This document shows, in pieces, positions 1-5,374 of a stretch of 5,374 nt of DNA (position 1 is the first letter of the stretch; the number at the start of each line of letters is the position of its first letter). The stretch covers positions 1 to 5,374 of the forward strand of contig DAOVZV010000110.1 of the NCBI GenBank assembly GCA_030634925.1, in the 5' to 3' direction. The notes beneath the pieces are model-generated. The model worked only from the letters and a program-made list of their open reading frames with translations. It searched no databases and was not told the origin of the DNA. A program made the translations under genes and the position numbers. The DNA is from Sulfurovum sp. (GTDB lineage: Bacteria > Campylobacterota > Campylobacteria > Campylobacterales > Sulfurovaceae).

Positions 1-1
1 A

Positions 2-349
2 GAGTGGGAAGATGGTGCAGTGATAAAAGATGCCAATTGGATAGAAGCATTGAACTATTGTCATGGACTTAATTTAACTCCTATGGAGGGGACTACTTGG
101 AGATTACCAAATATCAGAGAACTAGACTCTATAGTAGATGATTATAATATAACTAAAGAAATATATAGTAATTTTGAAAATACAAATGATAGTACATATT
201 GGAGTTCTTCTGTAGTAGTGCCTGATGCTATTCTTACTAAGGCATTTAGTGTATATTTTCTTACAGGTGAAGTGATGCAAGGTGAGATGGGTTCTTCTTA
301 CTCTGTCCGATGCGTAAGAACCCTACGAGAACCATCATTCTACCAATAA
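2..349 (+). CDS. DUF1566 / Lcl C-terminal domain protein (5' end outside window)
   Basis: The reading frame is open to the left edge. Codons before the GTG at position 20 read EWEDGA and run into VIKDANWIEALNYC, which fits the family pattern of W-x-D followed by W-x-EA-x-x-YC. The GTG is therefore internal and the gene starts outside the window. Landmarks are WRLPNIRELDSIVD (the family's WRLPN-x-x-EL core), YWSSS, an aromatic-rich strand ending in TGEV, and a closing VRCVR. Together these identify a DUF1566/Lcl C-terminal domain (PF07603). The family is usually found in surface or secreted proteins of unknown function, sometimes after collagen-like or repeat regions, but no signal peptide can be seen because the N-terminus is missing. 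Nine residues (TLREPSFYQ) follow VRCVR, a slightly longer tail than typical. The gene ends 126 bp before grpE, and an independent promoter between them argues against co-transcription. Family assignment is firm; function is unknown. Confidence 0.85.
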   Translation, partial: EWEDGAVIKDANWIEALNYCHGLNLTPMEGTTWRLPNIRELDSIVDDYNITKEIYSNFENTNDSTYWSSSVVVPDAILTKAFSVYFLTGEVMQGEMGSSYSVRCVRTLREPSFYQ

Positions 350-366
350 AATAACCCTATTTTATT
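345..366. repeat. AT-only inverted repeat over the stop codon of the DUF1566 gene
   Basis: AATAAAATA (345-353) and TATTTTATT (358-366) are perfect reverse complements around the four-base loop ACCC. The left arm contains the TAA stop at 347-349. A hairpin with a T-rich right arm just at a gene end could help end transcription, but the stem has no G/C pairs and would be weak. It may simply reflect local A/T richness. The structure is seen directly; the role is speculative. Confidence 0.4.
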
Positions 367-372
367 AAGTTT

Positions 373-396
373 AGTCATAGTCACTCAACTATGACT
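373..396. promoter_or_regulatory. Perfect palindrome abutting the grpE -35 box (operator candidate)
   Basis: AGTCATAGT (373-381) and ACTATGACT (388-396) are exact reverse complements separated by CACTCA. The last base of the right arm is the first T of the TTGACA -35 element, so a dimeric protein bound here would touch or exclude RNA polymerase. It is not a CIRCE element (TTAGCACTC-N9-GAGTGCTAA) and does not resemble the HspR HAIR consensus as I know it. As RNA it could instead form a hairpin ending upstream transcription, but no U-tract follows. Operator is the preferred reading because of the position; the binding factor is unknown. Confidence 0.45.
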
Positions 397-425
397 TGAC
401 AAATATGCACTCAATGTTGTATAAT
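396..425 (+). promoter_or_regulatory. Consensus sigma70-type promoter for grpE-dnaK
   Basis: TTGACA (396-401) and TATAAT (420-425) both match the housekeeping consensus exactly and are 18 bp apart. Transcription would start near 431-433, giving a leader of about 44 nt before the grpE ATG. Campylobacterota promoters usually keep the -10 box but lack a recognisable -35, so a full match is unusual and predicts strong basal expression. No second promoter is evident before dnaK, so this one probably drives both genes. Confidence 0.8.
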
Positions 426-469
426 ACCTCCAAGCATTAGATATTTGATGCAATATTTGATAAGGAGGT
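426..469 (+). promoter_or_regulatory. Possible Shine-Dalgarno-masking structure in the grpE leader
   Basis: ACCTCC (426-431) is exactly complementary to GGAGGT (464-469), which is the grpE ribosome binding site. Inside this pair, GCAT (434-437) can pair with ATGC (448-451). ATATTTGAT also occurs twice as a direct repeat (441-449 and 453-461). Such pairing would hide the site and could act as a heat-opened RNA switch, fitting a heat-shock gene. The main objection is that the start predicted from the -10 box falls at about 432, so ACCTCC may lie just outside the transcript made from that promoter and matter only in longer read-through RNA. Confidence 0.25.
462..468 (+). promoter_or_regulatory. 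Strong ribosome binding site that fixes the grpE start
   Basis: AAGGAGG lies seven bases before the ATG at 476. A TTG at 470-472 is in frame two codons earlier, but it sits only one base after the site and is too close to be used. The ATG is therefore chosen as the start of grpE. Confidence 0.85.
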
Positions 470-475
470 TTGTAT

Positions 476-1033
476 ATGAGTCAAGAAGATAAAAATCTTG
501 AATCCTCACAAGCTGAAGAGATTATAGAAGATGATAAGGTTGAGGTGGAGATAGAAGATATTAAGCTCCCTGACCCTTTGGAAGTGGCATTGGCTGAAGC
601 TGCTGATTATAAAGATAAATACTACAGAGCTCACGCAGATTTTGACAACTCCAAGAAACGACTTGAGAGAGAAAAATCCAACGCTGTATCGTATGCTAAT
701 GAGAGTTTTGCAAAAGATATATTGGCTGTAATGGACTCTTTTGATAATGCTTTGAGTGCTATAGATGGTGCTGATATAGAAAATGGTGCAGATATACTTA
801 CTCAGATGAGAGATGGTGTCAAGCTAACTCATGAACAACTTGCCAAGGTACTAGAGAAAAATAGTATCAAAGAGGTAAATTGTGATGGTGAGTTTGACCC
901 TGAGGTTCATCAAGCCATTATGCAAGTAGAGAGCGACAATCACGAAGTAGGCGATGTAGTCCAAGTGATGCAAAAAGGTTATACCATCAAAGATAGGATT
1001 TTGCGTCCTGCGATGGTGAGTACTTGTAAATAG
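476..1033 (+). CDS. grpE: GrpE, nucleotide exchange factor of DnaK
   Basis: GrpE is a cytoplasmic homodimer that opens the nucleotide cleft of DnaK so that ADP leaves and substrate is released. The 185-residue product has a normal length. Residues 1-35 are very acidic and probably disordered. From about 38 to 90 comes the long dimerising helix, including YRAHADFDNSKKRLEREK (50-67), the equivalent of the family's RAxADFxN-x-x-KR core. The C-terminal beta domain carries the GrpE signature: FDPEVHQAI (140-148), then GYTIKDRILRPAMV (168-181). The ATG is supported by an AAGGAGG site seven bases upstream. The gene lies 108 bp before dnaK on the same strand. In Helicobacter and Campylobacter hrcA normally precedes grpE; here a DUF1566 gene does. 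The gap to dnaK is filled mostly by a large palindromic repeat, which may affect the ratio of the two proteins. Identification is secure. Confidence 0.97.
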   Translation: MSQEDKNLESSQAEEIIEDDKVEVEIEDIKLPDPLEVALAEAADYKDKYYRAHADFDNSKKRLEREKSNAVSYANESFAKDILAVMDSFDNALSAIDGADIENGADILTQMRDGVKLTHEQLAKVLEKNSIKEVNCDGEFDPEVHQAIMQVESDNHEVGDVVQVMQKGYTIKDRILRPAMVSTCK

Positions 1034-1050
1034 ATTAAATATTTTGTAAC

Positions 1051-1105
1051 GGTGCGTGATTACGCACCCTACGGGATATTTGTGTAGGGTGCGTAATCAC
1101 GCACC
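1051..1105. repeat. REPIN-like inverted pair between grpE and dnaK (tags inward)
   Basis: Positions 1051-1072 and 1084-1105 are perfect 22-bp reverse complements separated by 11 bases. Each arm is also a palindrome: GGTGCGT-GATT-ACGCACC followed by CTAC on the left, and GTAG followed by GGTGCGT-AATC-ACGCACC on the right. The GTAG tags thus face each other. A GTAG tetranucleotide beside a short hairpin is the hallmark of REP sequences recognised by RAYT transposases, and two inverted REPs make a REPIN. It begins 17 bp after the grpE stop and ends 36 bp before the dnaK ATG. As RNA it could fold as one long or two short hairpins. No T-tract follows, so it is not a standard terminator; it may stabilise or process the message. 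The repeat is certain; the REPIN class is inferred. Confidence 0.85.
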
Positions 1106-1141
1106 ATAATAATAAATAATTTTAATTAAAGGAAACACAAT

Positions 1142-3022
1142 ATGGGTAAAGTATTAGGAATAGATTTAGGAACGACAAACTCTGCAATGGCAATTTTTGA
1201 AAATGGTGAAGCGAAGATTATAGCAAACAAAGAGGGTAAAAACACTACTCCATCAATAGTAGCGTTTACAGACAAAGGCGAGATAATCGTCGGTGAGAGT
1301 GCAAAGAGACAAGCGATTACAAACCCTGAGAAGACTATCTACTCTATCAAGAGAATTATGGGTCTTATGATGAGTGAAGATAAAGCAAAAGAGGCTCAAT
1401 CTAAACTTCCTTATCATATCATCAAGACAGATAATGGTGGTTGTGGTATAGAAGTAGGAGGTAAGACTTATACTCCTCAAGAGATTTCTGCCAAAGTGCT
1501 TATCAAGATGAAAGAAGACGCAGAAGCGTATCTTGGTGAGACTATTACAGATGCTGTCGTAACTGTACCTGCGTATTTCAATGATGCACAGAGAAAAGCT
1601 ACAAAAGACGCAGGAACTATCGCAGGACTAAATGTACTTAGAATTATCAATGAGCCTACTTCTGCTGCTTTGGCGTATGGACTAGACAAAAAAGAGTCTG
1701 AACAGATAGTAGTTTATGATTTGGGTGGTGGTACATTTGATGTAACAGCTCTTGAGACTGGTGATGGTGTAGTAGAAGTTATGGCTACTGGTGGTGATGC
1801 GTTCTTGGGTGGTGATGACTTTGATAACAAGATTATTGATTTTGTAGCAGATGAGTTCAAGTCTGATACTGGTATAGATGTCAAAGCAGATGTTATGGCT
1901 CTACAAAGAGTAAAAGACGCAGCAGAGACAGCCAAAAAAGAGTTGTCAAGTTCAACTGAAACAGAGATAAATCTACCATTTATCACAGCAGACGCAAGTG
2001 GACCTAAGCACCTTGTGACCAAAATTACTCGTGCTAAATTTGAGTCTCTTATTGGTGATTTGGTAGCTAGTACAATCAAAACAGTTCAAGGCGTACTAAA
2101 TGACGCTGATTTATCTACATCGGACATCAATGAGATAGTAATGGTCGGTGGTAGTACGCGTATTCCTTTAGTTCAAGAAGAGATGAAAAAATTCTTCGGA
2201 AAAGAGCTAAACAAATCTGTAAACCCTGATGAAGTAGTTGCATTAGGTGCTGCTATCCAAGGTGGAGTATTAGCAGGTGATGTCAAAGATGTATTGCTTC
2301 TTGATGTTACTCCTCTTTCACTAGGTATCGAGACTCTAGGTGGAGTTACTACCAAAGTAATAGAAAAAGGTACAACAATACCTGCCAAAAAATCTCAGAC
2401 ATTCTCTACAGCAGAGGACAATCAACCTGCTGTAAGTATCCATGTATTGCAAGGTGAGAGAGAGTTTAGTAAAGATAACAAATCTCTAGGTATGTTTGAG
2501 CTTCGTGATATTCCAGCAGCTCCAAGAGGTGTACCAAAGATTGAAGTGACATTTGATATAGATGCAAATGGTATCGTCACAGTATCAGCAAGTGACAAAG
2601 GTACTGGCAAATCACAAGAGATAAAAATCACTGGTTCGAGTGGACTAAGTGATGAAGAGATAGAAAAAATGGTACAAGACGCAGAAGCCAACAAAGCAGA
2701 AGATGAGAAACGCAAAGAGGTAGTAGAGACTAGAAACCAAGCAGACGCATTAATTCACCAAACCAAAAAATCTCTAACTGATTTGGGTGAAAACTTCGAC
2801 GCTACAGAAAAAGCAGGAATAGAAACAGCTATAGAAGAACTAGAGACTATACTAAAAGATGATAGTGCTTCCAAAGAACAGATAGATGAGAAAGTAAAAA
2901 CTCTCACAGAAAAAAGTCATAAATTAGCAGAAGCTATGTATGCAAAAGAAGAAAAAGGTAAAGAAGACCCAAAAGCCAAAAAAGCAGATGATGACGATGT
3001 TATCGATGCAGAGGTAGAGTAG
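1142..3022 (+). CDS. dnaK: DnaK, Hsp70 chaperone
   Basis: DnaK is the ATP-driven cytoplasmic chaperone that binds exposed hydrophobic peptides, with DnaJ (not here) and GrpE as partners. The 626-residue protein is complete. The nucleotide-binding domain (1 to about 380) shows GIDLGTTNS (6-14), the catalytic lysine K70, [11 protein letters not shown] (170-180), DLGGGTFD (193-200, T198 being the conserved phosphate-site threonine) and [10 protein letters not shown] (333-342). The interdomain linker is DVLLLDVTP (383-391). The substrate-binding beta domain follows, with [17 protein letters not shown] (424-440), then a helical lid (about 500-600) and an acidic tail ending [11 protein letters not shown]. 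An AAAGGA site at 1128-1133 supports the ATG. The methionine of the peptide-clasping arch (E. coli M404) appears to be T403, while the partner alanine is kept at A430. It is expected to be co-transcribed with grpE, and a hairpin with T-tract follows the stop. Identification is secure. Confidence 0.99.
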   Translation: MGKVLGIDLGTTNSAMAIFENGEAKIIANKEGKNTTPSIVAFTDKGEIIVGESAKRQAITNPEKTIYSIKRIMGLMMSEDKAKEAQSKLPYHIIKTDNGGCGIEVGGKTYTPQEISAKVLIKMKEDAEAYLGETITDAVVTVPAYFNDAQRKATKDAGTIAGLNVLRIINEPTSAALAYGLDKKESEQIVVYDLGGGTFDVTALETGDGVVEVMATGGDAFLGGDDFDNKIIDFVADEFKSDTGIDVKADVMALQRVKDAAETAKKELSSSTETEINLPFITADASGPKHLVTKITRAKFESLIGDLVASTIKTVQGVLNDADLSTSDINEIVMVGGSTRIPLVQEEMKKFFGKELNKSVNPDEVVALGAAIQGGVLAGDVKDVLLLDVTPLSLGIETLGGVTTKVIEKGTTIPAKKSQTFSTAEDNQPAVSIHVLQGEREFSKDNKSLGMFELRDIPAAPRGVPKIEVTFDIDANGIVTVSASDKGTGKSQEIKITGSSGLSDEEIEKMVQDAEANKAEDEKRKEVVETRNQADALIHQTKKSLTDLGENFDATEKAGIETAIEELETILKDDSASKEQIDEKVKTLTEKSHKLAEAMYAKEEKGKEDPKAKKADDDDVIDAEVE

Positions 3023-3036
3023 TACTCCAATTGTAT

Positions 3037-3061
3037 AGGGTGGGTTTCTCAACCCACTTTT
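3037..3061 (+). terminator. Probable intrinsic terminator after dnaK
   Basis: GTGGGTT (3040-3046) pairs with AACCCAC (3051-3057) around the loop TCTC, and TTTT follows at 3058-3061. G-U and A-U pairs can extend the stem outward to 3037-3060 at the cost of the T-tract. It begins 14 bases after the dnaK stop and would end the grpE-dnaK transcript. The sequence, TATAG then GGTGGGTT and AACCCAC, resembles the GTAG-GGTGGAT element just downstream, so it may be a degenerate repeat copy that serves as a terminator. The T-tract is short, so efficiency is uncertain. Confidence 0.55.
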
Positions 3062-3078
3062 GATAAATTAAGTAATTT

Positions 3079-3134
3079 GTAGGGTGGATTTATCCACCAT
3101 TTATTATAAATATTGGTGGATAAATCCACCCTAC
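3079..3134. repeat. REPIN-like inverted pair between dnaK and ligA (tags outward)
   Basis: Positions 3079-3099 and 3114-3134 are perfect 21-bp reverse complements around a 14-base all-A/T spacer. Each arm is itself palindromic: GTAG then GGTGGAT-TT-ATCCACC on the left, and GGTGGAT-AA-ATCCACC then CTAC on the right. The GTAG tags lie at the outer ends, opposite to the pair before dnaK, and the stem is GGTGGAT rather than GGTGCGT. It takes up over a third of the 148-bp dnaK-ligA gap. The spacer contains TATAAA (3105-3110), which could serve as a weak -10 box, but no -35 partner is convincing. The repeat is certain; its class is inferred. Confidence 0.85.
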
Positions 3135-3140
3135 TATTAA

Positions 3141-5120
<1,980 letters not shown>

Positions 5121-5133
5121 TTAGTAAGTTACG

Positions 5134-5159
5134 CGTAGGGTCAGTTTACCGACCCTACG
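5134..5159. repeat. Single palindromic element between ligA and the porin gene
   Basis: CGTAGGGTC (5134-5142) and GACCCTACG (5151-5159) are perfect reverse complements around AGTTTACC. Both ends carry the GTAG/CTAC tag seen in the two paired repeats, so this looks like a single-hairpin member or a collapsed relative of the same family. It lies between the convergent 3' ends of ligA and the minus-strand gene. It could stall polymerase from both sides, but neither strand has a proper T-tract after the stem, so a terminator label is not warranted. The palindrome is certain; the kinship is inferred. Confidence 0.7.
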
Positions 5160-5185
5160 AATATTGGAAGTAATAAAATTAAATA

Positions 5186-5374
5186 TTAAAACTTGTAAGT
5201 TGCTATAATTTCAACAGCTTGGTCAGCATCTGCCAAAGCATTATTAGCAGTTGTATTCGTATAGATTGCACCAAAGTTGATAGCATCTGTAGCATCATAA
5301 CCTAAGATTACATCTATCTCTTGACCATCATCACCATAACCTGCAAATGAAACTTCTGTATCAACACCATATAG
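5186..5374 (-). CDS. Probable outer-membrane beta-barrel protein (porin), C-terminal part
   Basis: On the minus strand an open frame enters from the right edge and ends at a TAA (5186-5188), giving the last 62 residues of a larger protein. The visible part starts LYGVDTEVSFAGYGDDG. It then has alternating strands such as EIDVILGYDA and AINFGAIYTNT with polar or glycine-rich turns, and ends in QAVEIIATYKF. A final strand of alternating hydrophobic residues ending in phenylalanine is the usual signal recognised by the BAM outer-membrane assembly machinery. The pattern fits a trimeric-porin or MOMP-like barrel of the epsilonproteobacterial type, which would let small solutes cross the outer membrane, but the fragment is too short to name a family. 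It is convergent with ligA, with 65 bp between the stop codons. Its start and promoter lie outside the window. Confidence 0.65.
   Translation of the reverse strand, partial: LYGVDTEVSFAGYGDDGQEIDVILGYDATDAINFGAIYTNTTANNALADADQAVEIIATYKF

Noticed and set aside
20..22. GTG as the start codon of the DUF1566 gene
   Set aside because: Upstream in-frame codons to the window edge are open and encode family-consistent residues (W-E-D), so the GTG is internal.
313..330. GCGTAAGAACCCTACGAG at the end of the DUF1566 gene as a repeat fragment
   Set aside because: It shares CCCTACG with the intergenic repeats but has no matching GTAGGG arm nearby and codes for the expected VRT-L-R stretch; chance similarity is more likely.
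2..349. Diversity-generating retroelement target in the DUF1566 C-terminus
   Set aside because: The domain may have a lectin-like fold, but no template repeat or reverse transcriptase is in the window and nothing in the sequence points to adenine-directed variation.
403..430. CIRCE-like half site (GCACTC at 407-412) inside the grpE promoter
   Set aside because: A CIRCE element needs GAGTGC nine bases later; the sequence there is part of TATAATACCTC, with no matching right arm.
470..472. TTG as the start of grpE
   Set aside because: It sits one base after the AAGGAGG site; the ATG at 476 has correct spacing.
482..500. Small CAAGA/TCTTG hairpin at the start of the grpE coding region
   Set aside because: Five-base pairing in A-rich coding sequence is expected by chance and suggests no role.
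1051..1105. Rho-independent terminator between grpE and dnaK
   Set aside because: The stem is strong but is followed by ATAATAATAAAT rather than a T-tract, and termination here would cut off dnaK.
1253..2715. Long minus-strand open frames inside dnaK
   Set aside because: They lie wholly antisense to a conserved gene, have no ribosome sites worth noting, and give low-complexity S/T/I-rich products typical of shadow frames.

Overview
The window is AT-rich chromosomal DNA, probably from a Campylobacterota (epsilonproteobacterial) organism of the Sulfurimonas/Sulfurovum/Arcobacter kind. The basis is protein character recalled without a search: DnaK has the [13 protein letters not shown] and YTPQEISAK stretches, and the ligase has [18 protein letters not shown] and a YY-type domain Ia, all of which resemble epsilonproteobacterial orthologues. 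The genus cannot be fixed from this sequence.

Layout from left to right. (1) 2-349: the 3' part of a gene for a DUF1566/Lcl C-terminal-domain protein, whose 5' end lies outside the window. (2) 345-475: a compact regulatory region with two perfect inverted repeats, a fully consensus sigma70-type promoter (TTGACA, 18 bp, TATAAT), a possible Shine-Dalgarno-masking pairing and a strong AAGGAGG ribosome binding site. (3) 476-1033 grpE and 1142-3022 dnaK, the nucleotide-exchange factor and Hsp70 of the bacterial chaperone machine, in the usual order but without hrcA directly upstream. (4) 3171-5120 ligA, the NAD+-dependent DNA ligase. (5) 5186-5374, minus strand: the C-terminal 62 residues of a probable beta-barrel outer-membrane protein, convergent with ligA.

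The coding content is ordinary housekeeping. GrpE and DnaK act together, with DnaJ encoded elsewhere, in protein folding and heat-shock recovery. LigA seals nicks in replication and repair and has no clear functional tie to them. I see no defence system, CRISPR array, RNA gene or transposase.

The most notable feature is in the gaps. Each of the three spaces after grpE, dnaK and ligA holds a palindromic element built on one plan: a GTAG tag next to a short G/C-rich hairpin beginning GGT and ending ACC. Two occur as perfect inverted pairs (22 bp and 21 bp arms) whose arms are themselves palindromes. The stem sequence differs from locus to locus while base pairing is kept. This looks like a REP/REPIN family of the kind mobilised by RAYT (REP-associated tyrosine) transposases. 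That assignment is inference from architecture.
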